From the NCBI RefSeq assembly GCF_900101445.1, contig NZ_FNKE01000001.1, positions 682,001 to 746,000 on the forward strand: 64,000 nt of DNA, in the 5' to 3' direction. The notes below the pieces were generated by a model. The model saw nothing but the letters and a program-made list of their open reading frames with translations. It was not told where the DNA came from and did not search any database. Numbering within the stretch: the first letter of the stretch is position 1; each line of letters opens with the position of its first letter. A program made the position numbers and the translations under genes. Below, in pieces: positions 50,521 to 59,751 of this stretch. This DNA comes from Streptococcus equinus (GTDB taxonomy: Bacteria > Bacillota > Bacilli > Lactobacillales > Streptococcaceae).

Positions 50521-51438
50521 TTAGTTCAAACTTTCAGCAAATTTACGTTTGATAAAGTTAGCTGAATTTTCAAGTTTAGCTTCTTCGTCAGCTGGCAAAG
50601 TTAATTTAACTTGTTCGATGATACCTTCTCGTCCAACAATAGCTGGGTAACTAAGGTAAGTATCTAGCGGTTCATAGTAATTAGAAACCGGTAATTCTTC
50701 ATGGCTATCTGAAACAACTGCAATCGCCAAACGAATAGCTGCACTTGCAATACCATAGCTTGTGTATTTTTTACCATAAAAGACTGTATGCCCACCAACC
50801 ATGGCTTCATGAGCAATTTCTTCAAGGGTTGCTTGGTCCGTAAAGTTTGAAATGGGTTGTCCTTTGACACGCACTTGACTCCAAGCCGTAAATTGCGAAT
50901 TCCCATGTTCGCCAAGGTTATAACCGTAAACGCTACGCGCATCAACGCCAAAACGTTCTGCAACGGCACGTTTCATACGAGCAGTATCTAGCAAAGTACC
51001 TGTACCAATAACACGTTCCTTTGGAAGACCTGAGTAGTGTTGATAGAGACTAGTAATGACATCAACTGGATTTGAAATAGCTACAATAATGCCTTTAAAC
51101 CCAACCTCTTTTAGCTTTTTAGCAACCAAAGGCACTTCTTTTGCTGTAAAAGGCAACTCTGCAAAGCGATCTGCATTTGGATTATCTTGAAGTTTAATAT
51201 TTCCTAGAGCAGAGATTACCACATCGGCATCTGCTAAAGCTTGATAATCATTAATCACAATATTTGCATGTTGATTTAGATTCGCTGCAGCATCACGAAA
51301 ATCAACCGCATCTGCAGTAACTTTTTTCTCATTGGTATCAATCAAAACATAATCATCAAATGCCCCTTGAGCAATCAGCCCATGAGCAACTGTTGAGCCA
51401 ACATGACCCATTCCAATAATTCCGACCTTACGTGACAT
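50521..51438 (-). CDS. L-lactate / L-2-hydroxyisocaproate dehydrogenase-like protein
   Basis: 305 aa NAD-dependent LDH/MDH-family enzyme. The Rossmann motif is [14 protein letters not shown], the substrate-binding Arg appears in [10 protein letters not shown] and the catalytic His in [10 protein letters not shown]. The sequence differs from the main streptococcal Ldh (for example [10 protein letters not shown] with an altered specificity loop), so it is more like L-2-hydroxyisocaproate dehydrogenase or an LDH paralogue reducing branched 2-oxoacids. Exact substrate uncertain. Confidence 0.82.
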   Translation of the reverse strand: MSRKVGIIGMGHVGSTVAHGLIAQGAFDDYVLIDTNEKKVTADAVDFRDAAANLNQHANIVINDYQALADADVVISALGNIKLQDNPNADRFAELPFTAKEVPLVAKKLKEVGFKGIIVAISNPVDVITSLYQHYSGLPKERVIGTGTLLDTARMKRAVAERFGVDARSVYGYNLGEHGNSQFTAWSQVRVKGQPISNFTDQATLEEIAHEAMVGGHTVFYGKKYTSYGIASAAIRLAIAVVSDSHEELPVSNYYEPLDTYLSYPAIVGREGIIEQVKLTLPADEEAKLENSANFIKRKFAESLN

Positions 51439-51496
51439 AAAACAACCTCCTTATAAAGTTATCAATCATTATAGACCTTTGCATCTAAAAATACGA

Positions 51497-51524
51497 AAAA
51501 AACCTAACAAGAAATGTTAGGTTA
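51497..51524 (-). terminator. Terminator of the aro-tyrA operon
   Basis: AACCTAACA/TGTTAGGTT stem (51501-51509 with 51515-51523) with a T run on the minus strand, just after the YlbF/YheA-like gene. Confidence 0.88.
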
Positions 51525-51530
51525 CAATTA

Positions 51531-51869
51531 CTATTTCAAAAGGTCTTGTAAAGGACCAAAAATAATTTTTTCAAGGTCTGCTACATAAACTGACAATGAT
51601 TGTTGAGCACCAAGATAAGCTTTAAGAACAGGATTTGCTTCGATTTTAGCACCCAATTCTTGCATTTTAGTTTGTTCATCACCAGTCGGCATTTGACCTG
51701 ATTGCAATTTGGCATAAAGACCTTGTTGGAATTCAGTGAATTCTTTAAACAAAGCTTTTGCTTCTTCGTCAGCATCAATCGCAGCACGGCATTCTTGTGC
51801 TTTTTTGTATTCAGGAAGAACACGGATTTCGCGTTCTAGTTCATTTGCTAAATCATAAATGTTTGCCAT
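51531..51869 (-). CDS. YlbF/YheA-family (UPF0342) protein
   Basis: 112 aa helical protein with the family pattern (MANIYDLANELEREIRVLPEYKKAQECRAAIDADEEAKALFKEFTEFQ). YlbF and YmcA relatives form an RNase Y-modulating complex in Bacillus, but UPF0342 members have no proven role. It follows tyrA by 11 bases, the usual streptococcal arrangement. Confidence 0.85.
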   Translation of the reverse strand: MANIYDLANELEREIRVLPEYKKAQECRAAIDADEEAKALFKEFTEFQQGLYAKLQSGQMPTGDEQTKMQELGAKIEANPVLKAYLGAQQSLSVYVADLEKIIFGPLQDLLK

Positions 51870-51880
51870 GATATTTCTCC

Positions 51881-52987
51881 TTAATTAATATGAATGTTAT
51901 AGTCAGTGTTTTCACTGATGACTGTTTTAGCATGTTCCAAATCTTTAGCATTTTTAAATGAAATTTGTAAAATCCCATTAATATCTTCACGGTTTTCTTC
52001 ATTGACATGAATATTAACCAAAGATGTTCCGCGAAGCAATTCCAAGATTTTTAAGATAACATCTTCTTCATCGGGAACATCAATAAAAAGATCGAAGGCA
52101 CTTTCCACGCCACCACGTTTATGAATTTGCATTTCCTTACGCGTTTCTTTGGCGTGGTTAAAAAAATTCCAAATCGCATCACCATCACCTTGTAAAATGA
52201 GTTTCTTAACCGCATCGAGTCTATCCTTGAAATCATCGATGCGATTCACAACGGCTTCTTTATTGGTCAAGAGAATGCTGGTCCACATGCCTGGCTCACT
52301 TTCAGCAATACGAGTCATATCGCGAAAAGCACCCGCCGCAAAATGATTAGCCATTTCATGCTCTGCTGCATAATCACCAGCCTGCTCCATCAAACTTGCT
52401 GCAAGGACATGTGGGAAATGTGAAATTTGACTCGTTACGCGGTCATGCTCTGCCGCGTCAATTTCAATATAACGCGCATGAAGCCCAGATAAAATTTCCT
52501 TAAGTTCATCAATCGTTCCAGTTCTTGTCAACGAAGATGGTGTGAAAATGTAATACGCATTTTCAAATAAATTCACATCGGCGGCAATTGCCCCTGACTT
52601 GTGAGAACCTGCCATAGGGTGTGAGCCGACAAAGCGAACAGCTTTACCAGCCAAGTATTTTTCTCCCGCCTCAACAATCTCACGTTTTGTTGAACCAGCA
52701 TCTGTAATAATCACATCCTCTTTCAAGTTCATTTCAGAAAGCGTCTTAATGAACTCAATGGTCTGTTTAATCGGAACTGCCAAAATAATCACATCTGCCA
52801 GAGGTGCAAATTCTTTAAAATCTGCTGTCGCTTCATCAACAATCCCACGCTCAAGAGCAACATTTCGTGATTTGTCAGAACGATTGTATCCTAAAATTTT
52901 GTAATCTGGGTGGTCACGCTTAATACCTAAGGCAAGAGATCCCCCAATCAAACCTAAACCTGCAACGTAAATCACTTTATTTTCCAT
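51881..52987 (-). CDS. tyrA: Prephenate dehydrogenase
   Basis: 368 aa: an N-terminal NAD-binding domain (VIYVAGLGLIGGSLALGIKRD), the catalytic His region SHPMAGSHKSGA and FSHFPHVLA-type segment (here SQISHFPHVLAASL), then a C-terminal ACT domain (about 295-368) for tyrosine feedback. Starts at MENKVIY; an upstream TTG frame extends across the GGAGA ribosome-binding site and is rejected. It lies 82 bases downstream of aroC, with a hairpin between. Confidence 0.94.
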   Translation of the reverse strand: MENKVIYVAGLGLIGGSLALGIKRDHPDYKILGYNRSDKSRNVALERGIVDEATADFKEFAPLADVIILAVPIKQTIEFIKTLSEMNLKEDVIITDAGSTKREIVEAGEKYLAGKAVRFVGSHPMAGSHKSGAIAADVNLFENAYYIFTPSSLTRTGTIDELKEILSGLHARYIEIDAAEHDRVTSQISHFPHVLAASLMEQAGDYAAEHEMANHFAAGAFRDMTRIAESEPGMWTSILLTNKEAVVNRIDDFKDRLDAVKKLILQGDGDAIWNFFNHAKETRKEMQIHKRGGVESAFDLFIDVPDEEDVILKILELLRGTSLVNIHVNEENREDINGILQISFKNAKDLEHAKTVISENTDYNIHIN

Positions 52988-53017
52988 AGTTTCTCCATTT
53001 CCGGATAACAATACCTT

Positions 53018-53053
53018 ATAGAAAGAAGCTGAGCACTTTTGTCTCAGCTTCTG
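53018..53053 (-). terminator. Hairpin between aroC and tyrA (terminator or attenuator)
   Basis: A perfect 9-bp stem GAAGCTGAG/CTCAGCTTC (53026-53034 with 53044-53052) and a short TTTCT tail on the minus strand. The weak T run suggests partial termination, letting some transcription through into tyrA. Confidence 0.6.
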
Positions 53054-53068
53054 TCAACTGTTTATGCA

Positions 53069-54235
53069 TTAAAAATGTTTGACATAATCACGATGACGAG
53101 CGACAGCTTCTTTTAGTTCTTCGAGATTGTCAGAAGAGAATTTTTCAAGAATCTCATCAGCCACAACCGTTGCCACAACTGCTTCCATAACAACACCTGC
53201 TGCTGGAAGAGCCGTTGGATCTGAACGTTCGACAGTTGCTTTATAAGGCTCGTGAGTTTCAATATCAACTGACATCAAAGGTTTATAAAGCGTTGGGATA
53301 GGTTTCATGACACCACGCACAACAATTAGCTGTCCGTTTGTCATACCACCTTCAAAACCACCAAGATTATTCGTGCGGCGTGTGTATCCTTCTTCTTCGT
53401 TCCAGAGAATTTCATCCATTACTTGGCTACCTTTAAGGTAACCATCTTTGAAACCAAGTCCAAACTCAACACCTTTGAAGGCATTAATTGAAACAACGGC
53501 GCCAGCAATCTTAGCATCAAGTTTCTTATCCCATTGCACATAAGAACCAAGTCCGACAGGAACACCACCAACCACTGTTTCGACAACACCACCAATGGTA
53601 TCTCCGTCCTTTTTGATTTGGTCAATATAATCTTTGATTTCTTGTTCACGTTCTTGGTTAACAATTGAAACTTCGGATTGACTAGCTAATTCTTTAATTT
53701 GTGACACAGTGAGTCCTTCTGGAACATCAACTTCTTTACCGCCAAAGACCACAACATGGTTAGCAATTTCAATGTCCAACTCAGCCAAAATACGTTTTGC
53801 CACAGCACCAACTGCCACACGCATTGTTGTTTCACGCGCAGAAGAACGTTCGAGAGAATTACGCAAATCTTCGAAGCGATATTTCATTCCACCTACAAGG
53901 TCAGCATGACCAGGACGTGGATGAGTGATTTTACGTTTTGTTTTAAGAGCATCATCAATATCTTCAACAGCCATAATGTCTAACCATTTTTCGTGGTCTT
54001 TATTAATAACGTTAAGAGTAATTGGAGCTCCTGTTGTTTTTCCATGACGTACGCCAGATGTTATTTCAACCTTATCTGACTCAATTTTCATACGTCCACC
54101 ACGACCGTAACCGCCTTGGCGACGTTTCAAATCAACATTAATATCTTCGGCAGTTAAAGGAAGCCCAGCAGGAACTCCTTCAATGATAGCCGTTAAACGC
54201 GGTCCGTGAGATTCACCAGCTGTCAAATATCTCAT
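53069..54235 (-). CDS. aroC: Chorismate synthase
   Basis: 388 aa, full length: [12 protein letters not shown] opening with the catalytic His, [26 protein letters not shown] and the C-terminal [16 protein letters not shown]. Uses reduced FMN. It begins one base after the aroB stop. Confidence 0.97.
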   Translation of the reverse strand: MRYLTAGESHGPRLTAIIEGVPAGLPLTAEDINVDLKRRQGGYGRGGRMKIESDKVEITSGVRHGKTTGAPITLNVINKDHEKWLDIMAVEDIDDALKTKRKITHPRPGHADLVGGMKYRFEDLRNSLERSSARETTMRVAVGAVAKRILAELDIEIANHVVVFGGKEVDVPEGLTVSQIKELASQSEVSIVNQEREQEIKDYIDQIKKDGDTIGGVVETVVGGVPVGLGSYVQWDKKLDAKIAGAVVSINAFKGVEFGLGFKDGYLKGSQVMDEILWNEEEGYTRRTNNLGGFEGGMTNGQLIVVRGVMKPIPTLYKPLMSVDIETHEPYKATVERSDPTALPAAGVVMEAVVATVVADEILEKFSSDNLEELKEAVARHRDYVKHF

Positions 54236-54236
54236 A

Positions 54237-55304
54237 TTATTTCTCCAAATACTCTTTCATCTCTTCAAGGGGGATCTGATTGATCGCTGCGCTACCAAGC
54301 TCTGGCACAATGACGGTCTTAATCATTTTACCACGAGCTTTTTTGTCATGTACTAAAGCTCCGTAAAGTACCTCAACATCCCATGGTTGGTAGTCTGTTG
54401 GCAAACCAAATTTTTGGCACATTTCAAAAATCTCTTTAGTGATACCTTTAGGCATTAATCCTTTTGCTTCGGCAACACGAGAAATTTGTACCATACCAAT
54501 GGCAACAGCTTCACCATGCATCACTTTACCATAACCAGCAGTTGCTTCAACGGCGTGACCAATGGTGTGACCAAAGTTAAGGTAAAGACGAACACCATTA
54601 TCAAGTTCATCTTCTACAACAACTTTGCGTTTTACATTACATGAGCGATAGATAATGCTTTCTGCATGTTTTAAAATACTTTCAGGCGAACCATCCATAG
54701 CAGAAAGTTCGTCCCAAAGTTCAACGTCTTCAATCAAACCATACTTAATGACTTCCCCCATACCTTCAATGAGTTCTCGTTTTCCAAGCGTTTGAAGCGT
54801 TTCAGGATCGATTAAGACACCATCTGGTTGCGTAAATGTTCCAACCATATTTTTAGCAAATGGCGTATTAACACCTGTTTTACCACCAATTGATGAATCC
54901 ACTTGAGCCGTTAGACTCGTCGGAATTTGCAAGAAATGAATTCCGCGCATATAAGTAGACGCTACGAAACCAGCTAAATCTCCAACGACACCTCCGCCAA
55001 GCGCAACGATCCCATCGCTACGTGTCATACCATTTTTAACCAAAAATTCATATGCTTTATTGACTGTTTGAAGATTTTTTGAAGCTTCACCTTCTAGAAA
55101 ATCAAAAACAATCACTTCAAAGCCAGCATTTTCAATACTGAGCTTAACTTTTTCAGCATACAAACTTCCAACATGGTTATCTGTAATAAGGGCGATTTTT
55201 TGAGGTTGCCAAAGTGATTTTACCCAATCACCGGCTTTAGCTAAGACACCTTTTTCAATCACAATATCATAAGGTGTTTGTGGGAGATTAACATTCAATT
55301 TCAT
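54237..55304 (-). CDS. aroB: 3-dehydroquinate synthase
   Basis: 355 aa NAD- and metal-dependent enzyme: [20 protein letters not shown], the zinc ligands Glu/His/His (in [24 protein letters not shown], and HGEAVAIGM), all visible. A GTG three codons upstream is part of the AGGTGA ribosome-binding site, so MKLNVNL is the start. Confidence 0.96.
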   Translation of the reverse strand: MKLNVNLPQTPYDIVIEKGVLAKAGDWVKSLWQPQKIALITDNHVGSLYAEKVKLSIENAGFEVIVFDFLEGEASKNLQTVNKAYEFLVKNGMTRSDGIVALGGGVVGDLAGFVASTYMRGIHFLQIPTSLTAQVDSSIGGKTGVNTPFAKNMVGTFTQPDGVLIDPETLQTLGKRELIEGMGEVIKYGLIEDVELWDELSAMDGSPESILKHAESIIYRSCNVKRKVVVEDELDNGVRLYLNFGHTIGHAVEATAGYGKVMHGEAVAIGMVQISRVAEAKGLMPKGITKEIFEMCQKFGLPTDYQPWDVEVLYGALVHDKKARGKMIKTVIVPELGSAAINQIPLEEMKEYLEK

Positions 55305-55325
55305 TAGCGTCACCTATTTTTTATC

Positions 55326-56198
55326 CTATTTTGTATTGTACTTTTCTTCCAAAGCTGACCAAATCTCAGCTGTTGGCATAGTCTCACCAGTCCAGATTTC
55401 AAAAGCTTCTGCTGCTTGGAATAACAACATCCCCAAGCCATTAAGCGCTTTGAGACCTTTGCTTCGAGCTAATTTCAAGAATGGTGTTTCAAATGGTTGA
55501 TAAATTGTATCAGCCACCAAAAGACCTTCAGGAAACTCAAAGTCTTCTGTGATAATCATTGATTTACCATCCATTCCAACACTTGTCGCATTGACAAAAA
55601 GTTGTGATTCTAACACTTTTTCTTGAATTGTCTTCAAATCTTCGACTGGATAAACAGTAATAGATACACCAGTTTTATCAGAAAGTTCCTGTGCTTTTTG
55701 ACGTGTCGCATCCAAGAACTGTGTCTGATTGAAAATGTTAATATGACCTGCTCCATTAAGAGCAGCTTGGGCAATAAGAGCTGTCGCAGCTCCACCACCA
55801 CCAAGAATAGTCATTGTCTTACCTTTGACATCAAAATCAACAAAAGTTGCAAGACTTCTAAAGAAACCAATACCATCAGTATTGTGGCCGACCAACTTGC
55901 CGTCACGATTAATAACGGTATTAACCGCACCAATCAAAGCAGCTGAGTCTGTCAACTCATCCATATAAGGCATGACTTTTTGTTTGTATGGCATTGAAAT
56001 ATTCACACCAAACATGTCATAACGTTTAACATTTTCCAAAGTAACCGCTAGGTCTTCCTCAGGAATATCCCAGGCAACATAAACACCATTTACACCTGTT
56101 TTATCAAAAGCGTAATTGTGAATAAATGGTGAAATAGAGTGTTTAATCGGTGTTGCCACGACAGCGGCTAAGCGAGTGTATCCATCAATCTGCATCAA
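55326..56198 (-). CDS. aroE: Shikimate 5-dehydrogenase
   Basis: 290 aa: an N-terminal substrate domain ([25 protein letters not shown] with catalytic Lys, NTVINRDG) and an NADP domain ([13 protein letters not shown]). Its start overlaps the aroD end by 14 bases. Confidence 0.95.
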   Translation of the reverse strand: MMQIDGYTRLAAVVATPIKHSISPFIHNYAFDKTGVNGVYVAWDIPEEDLAVTLENVKRYDMFGVNISMPYKQKVMPYMDELTDSAALIGAVNTVINRDGKLVGHNTDGIGFFRSLATFVDFDVKGKTMTILGGGGAATALIAQAALNGAGHINIFNQTQFLDATRQKAQELSDKTGVSITVYPVEDLKTIQEKVLESQLFVNATSVGMDGKSMIITEDFEFPEGLLVADTIYQPFETPFLKLARSKGLKALNGLGMLLFQAAEAFEIWTGETMPTAEIWSALEEKYNTK

Positions 56199-56862
56199 GT
56201 ACCTCCCTAATACGTTTCATATCAGCAAGAGCAACCTGTCCAGGTGCACTTGCTTGGTCTAGGCTTGCAAATGACCATGATGAACCAAATACATCAACAG
56301 CGAAACGTGAAACGCGTCCAAGTTTACCCATTGACATAGTCGCATACTCTTGTTCAGGATTTAAAGTTTTAAATCCACGAGTGTAGTTCATCAAGTCAAT
56401 AACATCTTGTTCACTTTGAGGCATAACAGCCACTTTAACCACACGAGGGGCAAGAGCCGTTAGCTCAGAAAATGATTCCATCAAGTTTTCAGGAGTCTCT
56501 TCAAAATTATGATAAGACAAAACTAGATTTGGAAACTCTAACATTTGTTGAAAGGCTTCTTTATGTGAAAAATATTCAAAATCAATATAGTCTGGGTGGT
56601 AAATAGCATTGATATTTTTCAAAAGCTCAACATATTCGTCATCAGATAAGTTAAGATTACCACCTTCTTTATCTGTGCGAATGGTAAAAATAATCTCTCT
56701 GCCGGAAAATTTTTCAAAGATAGCTGGCGCAACAGTCATGATATCTTCTTTAGCTAAGTAATCAGCTCGCCATTCAATGATATCTACATCTTCGAATCTC
56801 GAAATATCAATCGACTGCGCCTCTTCTAAATCTTTCGGCATAATAGGTACTACTATTTTCAT
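56185..56862 (-). CDS. aroD: Type I 3-dehydroquinate dehydratase
   Basis: 225 aa class I enzyme that uses a Schiff-base lysine ([10 protein letters not shown]) and a catalytic His (in [11 protein letters not shown]). Gives 3-dehydroshikimate. First aro gene after the methyltransferase, with four-base overlap; overlaps aroE at the other end. Confidence 0.95.
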   Translation of the reverse strand: MKIVVPIMPKDLEEAQSIDISRFEDVDIIEWRADYLAKEDIMTVAPAIFEKFSGREIIFTIRTDKEGGNLNLSDDEYVELLKNINAIYHPDYIDFEYFSHKEAFQQMLEFPNLVLSYHNFEETPENLMESFSELTALAPRVVKVAVMPQSEQDVIDLMNYTRGFKTLNPEQEYATMSMGKLGRVSRFAVDVFGSSWSFASLDQASAPGQVALADMKRIREVLDAD

Positions 56863-58022
56863 TTCTCAACCTTTATTGTAAATACTTTCAAATAATTACT
56901 GCTCATATCTGCCTTGTTAACCGTGAAATCACTTGGCAATTGTTGCAAGCGAATATATTCATGCTTAACAGAAGCAAATCCTTTTTCCAATTGTTTCTTA
57001 AACTGTGCCACAGTCAAATTAGCTGCATTTGTAGAAGCAATGATTATTCCATCATCTGACAAGACTTCTAGTGCTTGGCTAATTAAACGGTGATAGTCTT
57101 TAGCAACAGAAAATGTTTGTTTTTTGTTACGAGCAAAACTTGGTGGATCGATAACAATCAAATCAAAAGTCAAGTTTTTACGCTTAGCGTATTTGAAATA
57201 TTCAAAAACATCCATGACCACAAAATGATGATTAGCTACATCAAGGCCATTGGCTTCAAAATGCGCTTGAGACAGTTCACGAGAACGTTTAGCTAAGTCT
57301 ACAGAAGTTGTTTCAATCGCACCACCCATAGCTGCTGCAACTGAGAAAGCTGCTGTATAAGAAAACATGTTTAGGACACGTTTTCCAAGACCTAGTTCAT
57401 TAATTAAAACATCACGGACTTCATGTTGATCTAAAAAGATACCTGTCATCAGACCATCATTCATGAAAACACTGTATTTGACACCATTTTCCAAAATGGT
57501 AAAGGTTTCAGGTGCTTCTTGACCATAAATGTGAGCTGACTCATAATCAAGTCCTTTAAAGCGAATTTTTTCATATCCGCCTTTAACCGTAGGATAAACT
57601 TTTTGAAAGGCTTTAACAATGGTATCACGATACTGATAAACAAAAGTGTTGTACCAAGAAAATACAACAAAATCAGCATAACGATCTATCGTCACACCAC
57701 CGAAATTATCGCCATCTTGATTAAATAATCGATAAGCTGTTGTTAAATCAGAGTTTTCAAAGTGTTGACGCTTCTGCTTAGCCTTGCTAAACAAGCTTTC
57801 AAAATAAGACTCTGTCAAATCAACCTTGCCATTTCCTAAAAACCAACCAATCCCTTTGTTTTGACGAGATAGGTAAGCTGTTCCTAAAAACTGACGTGAG
57901 TGATTGTAAAGAGCAACTAATTGATTATCTAAATCAAGTTGATGAAAATCTTTTCCATCCAAAAGTTGAATACCACGCTTAATTTTCTTTTCAACGAAAG
58001 AATCCACGTATAGTTTGTTCAT
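56859..58022 (-). CDS. Class I rRNA methyltransferase (RlmI-like)
   Basis: 387 aa: an N-terminal PUA-like domain, then a SAM methyltransferase domain ([57 protein letters not shown]). The PPSF motif and architecture match 23S rRNA cytosine-5 methyltransferases of the RlmI type. A TATAAT element ends just seven bases before the ATG and there is no clear ribosome-binding site, so translation may be leaderless. Leads the aroDEBC-tyrA operon. Confidence 0.85.
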   Translation of the reverse strand: MNKLYVDSFVEKKIKRGIQLLDGKDFHQLDLDNQLVALYNHSRQFLGTAYLSRQNKGIGWFLGNGKVDLTESYFESLFSKAKQKRQHFENSDLTTAYRLFNQDGDNFGGVTIDRYADFVVFSWYNTFVYQYRDTIVKAFQKVYPTVKGGYEKIRFKGLDYESAHIYGQEAPETFTILENGVKYSVFMNDGLMTGIFLDQHEVRDVLINELGLGKRVLNMFSYTAAFSVAAAMGGAIETTSVDLAKRSRELSQAHFEANGLDVANHHFVVMDVFEYFKYAKRKNLTFDLIVIDPPSFARNKKQTFSVAKDYHRLISQALEVLSDDGIIIASTNAANLTVAQFKKQLEKGFASVKHEYIRLQQLPSDFTVNKADMSSNYLKVFTIKVEK

Positions 58023-58029
58023 GAAGCCT

Positions 58030-58054
58030 ATTATATCAAAAATTCAGAATTTTT
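58030..58054 (-). promoter_or_regulatory. rlmI/aro operon promoter with a perfect palindrome
   Basis: TATAAT (58030-58035) directly upstream of the ATG; the -35 is poor. A 17-bp perfect palindrome AAAAATTCAGAATTTTT (58038-58054) occupies the spacer region. It matches the CodY box at 11/15 positions. Confidence 0.5.
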
Positions 58055-58316
58055 CCCACTAAATTTTATATTTCACAGGCATAAGAACCAACTTTTTACG
58101 CCTAAACGAGGGAATTTTATGAAGGATTAGAGAAGCAAACAAGATAACAGAGTTATTTTTGAGTCTAATACACTAAAAATAGTGGACGCTTAACCGAAAT
58201 TTTGCCTCAAAATGCGCTATGGTTCCTTGTACTAAAAATCTTATCTTTATGATATAAAAGAGATAACCCTATAACCACGCGCTTTCTAGCAACTGTCCCC
58301 GCCTATTCCCCGCCTT

Positions 58317-58340
58317 AAGCTTTGGACAAGGCTTTTTTTA
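58317..58340 (+). terminator. Rightward terminator at the prophage edge
   Basis: AAGCTTT/AAGGCTT hairpin (58317-58323 with 58328-58334) then T6. No + strand gene ends here. Confidence 0.65.
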
Positions 58341-58345
58341 TTGCA

Positions 58346-58412
58346 CTAAAAAACACCCGAAAAAATCGGGTGCAATTTGTAAGATAAAAAAAGTACCTCG
58401 GAAAGAGGTACT
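58346..58412 (-). terminator. Tandem terminators closing the prophage transcript
   Basis: Two hairpins on the minus strand, AGTACCTC/GAGGTACT (58392-58399, 58405-58412) and CACCCGA/TCGGGTG (58354-58360, 58366-58372), each followed by a T run, after the last small phage gene. Confidence 0.88.
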
Positions 58413-58434
58413 TATAGTATAACATAATTTTTGA

Positions 58435-58722
58435 TTATTTCACAATCACTTTTAATTGTTCTTGAATGTAGTCGAGAACCGATTGGAAATCTTTTGTGAT
58501 TTCAGCTTCTGCGCCATGCAATTCTTTTTGAATAGAGACACGGAATTTATATTCGTGTTCTGCGACTTTTAATCGTTTATATTCAGACGCTTCTGTAGAA
58601 AGTGTGTCATAATAAGTAAGTTGATTAAATTTATTTTTAAAATCTTCTACAGTGCGAAAATGTCTGATAAGATTTGCATATTGACTTTTGCTAACAATGA
58701 CTTTTCCTGCTTCGTTTTTCAT
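58435..58722 (-). CDS. Small prophage protein of unknown function (95 aa)
   Basis: 95 aa, predicted largely helical (YANLIRHFRTVEDFKNKFNQLTYYDTLS... and a C-terminal EITKDFQSVLDYIQEQLKVIVK helix), with no family I recognise. It has its own consensus promoter, a copy of the one serving the three genes before it, an AAAGAGGTAA ribosome-binding region and a tandem terminator downstream. Last gene of the prophage before the chromosome. A moron or anti-defence role is possible but unproven. Confidence 0.75.
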   Translation of the reverse strand: MKNEAGKVIVSKSQYANLIRHFRTVEDFKNKFNQLTYYDTLSTEASEYKRLKVAEHEYKFRVSIQKELHGAEAEITKDFQSVLDYIQEQLKVIVK

Positions 58723-58762
58723 TTTAATTACCTCTTTTGTTCTTTATTTATCTTACAAAGAT

Positions 58763-58791
58763 ATTATAGTACATGTATTATATATTGTCAA
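58763..58791 (-). promoter_or_regulatory. Consensus promoter B with embedded palindrome
   Basis: TTGACA (58786-58791), 17 bases, TATAAT (58763-58768). The 18-bp near-palindrome TATAGTACATGTATTATA (58765-58782) spans the -10 and spacer. It is part of a 51-base segment (58741-58791) that matches promoter A at 50 positions. The -35 overlaps the stop of the 63-aa gene. Confidence 0.88.
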
Positions 58792-58979
58792 GTGTTTTTG
58801 CTATATTTTTTTAAATTTTCTTCGATGATTTCTTTTAGTTCTAGCAAATCTTCCTCTGTCGCATTATTGCGAATGAAACTGCGAGCTGCTGAGCGCTTGC
58901 TTAAATAATTGCGACGTTCTTTATTTTTTTCGTTCCATTTTTTGGTGGCTCTTTGTTGAGCAGTTAAGTTTTCTGTCAT
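58788..58979 (-). CDS. Small basic prophage protein (63 aa)
   Basis: 63 aa: a basic N-terminal half (QQRATKKWNEKNKERRNYLSKRSAARSF) and an acidic C-terminal helix (EEDLLELKEIIEENLKKY). This two-part charge pattern suits a DNA- or protein-binding accessory protein, and similar short proteins are scattered through streptococcal phages, without a known function that I can cite. It follows the 91-aa gene by nine bases. Confidence 0.72.
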   Translation of the reverse strand: MTENLTAQQRATKKWNEKNKERRNYLSKRSAARSFIRNNATEEDLLELKEIIEENLKKYSKNT

Positions 58980-58988
58980 ATCTACCTC

Positions 58989-59264
58989 TTAAAAAATTCT
59001 TGTCATAGCTTCCATTTCTTCCAAAACGTCAGCTGTATTCTCAAAGCTATATTCTTCATCTTCACTTACCGCTTCGCCCTCATATAGATAATCACGAATT
59101 GGTCTGTAGTCTGTATCATCTCTACGATAGCGAATGACTACGATTTTATTACCGATTTTATTATCAGCAATATCATTTCTCAAACTATCAAGTAAACCAT
59201 TGTCTTCGTAATCATATGAAAAACCGAAAAGTCCATTTTTAAACTGTTGCCAATTATATGCCAT
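58989..59264 (-). CDS. Acidic prophage protein of unknown function (91 aa)
   Basis: 91 aa, strongly acidic (SEDEEYSFENTADVLEEMEAM at the C-terminus; many Asp and Glu throughout), starting MAYNWQQFKNGLFGFSYDYEDNG. No recognised domain. High negative charge and small size are seen in many DNA-mimic inhibitors, including anti-CRISPR and anti-restriction proteins, but this is only an inference. It has an AAGGAG ribosome-binding site and follows a GC-rich hairpin after the 93-aa gene. Confidence 0.74.
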   Translation of the reverse strand: MAYNWQQFKNGLFGFSYDYEDNGLLDSLRNDIADNKIGNKIVVIRYRRDDTDYRPIRDYLYEGEAVSEDEEYSFENTADVLEEMEAMTRIF

Positions 59265-59284
59265 GTTTTTCTCCTTTATATAAA

Positions 59285-59303
59285 AGCGGTCAATGCGACC
59301 GCT
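59285..59303 (-). terminator. Terminator-like hairpin between the 93-aa and 91-aa genes
   Basis: AGCGGTC/GACCGCT stem (59285-59291 and 59297-59303) with a short TTTT then mixed tail on the minus strand. Probably partial termination within the cassette. Confidence 0.5.
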
Positions 59304-59306
59304 ACT

Positions 59307-59588
59307 TTATTTGCCAAATGGATTATAAGCACCTTTGACTGTGCCTGAAACCAAATCATAAGTGATAAGTCTGTAGTTAACAATCGCACCAGCTGCCGAT
59401 TCTCTTTCAATGATCAATGTTTCAGTTTCTGATAAATCAATTAATTGTTGTTTTTCAGAAATATAAATAGCTGGTTTGCGGATTTTAGTTGTTTTTTCAA
59501 TTTTACCTTCTTGTTCAAGGATGCTAACCAAATCCCACACTAAGTTTTGACCTTTATTTGCTTGTTTGATAATGTCTGCTTTTTTCAT
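59307..59588 (-). CDS. Small prophage protein of unknown function (93 aa)
   Basis: 93 aa. The N-terminal 30 residues (MKKADIIKQANKGQNLVWDLVSILEQEGKIEKT) look like a small winged-helix or helix-turn-helix fold, followed by predicted beta strands. It might be a regulator, and could be the one acting on the duplicated promoter, since it is first behind promoter A; I do not recognise a family. Ribosome-binding region AAAGAGGTAA as at the 95-aa gene. Confidence 0.75.
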   Translation of the reverse strand: MKKADIIKQANKGQNLVWDLVSILEQEGKIEKTTKIRKPAIYISEKQQLIDLSETETLIIERESAAGAIVNYRLITYDLVSGTVKGAYNPFGK

Positions 59589-59627
59589 TTTGTTTACCTC
59601 TTTCGTCTTTATTTATCTTACAAATAT

Positions 59628-59656
59628 ATTATAGTACATGTATTATATATTGTCAA
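59628..59656 (-). promoter_or_regulatory. Consensus promoter A with embedded palindrome
   Basis: TTGACA (59651-59656), 17 bases, TATAAT (59628-59633). The 18-bp near-palindrome (59630-59647) matches the one in promoter B. The 51-base unit 59606-59656 differs from 58741-58791 at a single base, and the similarity continues through the leader to the start codon. Confidence 0.88.
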
Positions 59657-59693
59657 CACTTTTCTACAAATATTTTTGATATTTTTAAATTTT

Positions 59694-59720
59694 ACTGCGC
59701 ACTACTGCGTTTTTCTGCGC
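59694..59720. repeat. Three short direct repeats upstream of promoter A
   Basis: CTGCGC, CTGCGT, CTGCGC (59695, 59705, 59715) spaced ten bases apart, that is about one helical turn. Function unknown; perhaps a binding site. Confidence 0.5.
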
Positions 59721-59722
59721 AT

Positions 59723-59751
59723 AAAAAAAGACCCAGCGCGTGAACGCTGGG
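59723..59751 (-). terminator. Third terminator downstream of the endolysin gene
   Basis: CCCAGCG/CGCTGGG stem (59732-59738 and 59745-59751) with a T7 run on the minus strand. Confidence 0.9.

Larger units (their letters stand above)
58023..58434. other. Prophage/chromosome junction region, non-coding
   Basis: No gene of credible size. Contents: the promoter and palindrome of the rlmI-like/aro operon (58030-58054), three copies of ACTAAAAA (58172, 58231, 58345), a + strand hairpin-terminator (58317-58340), and two minus-strand terminators that close the prophage transcript (58346-58374 and 58383-58412). The attachment site should be here, but only comparison with a prophage-free relative could place it. 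Confidence 0.5.
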
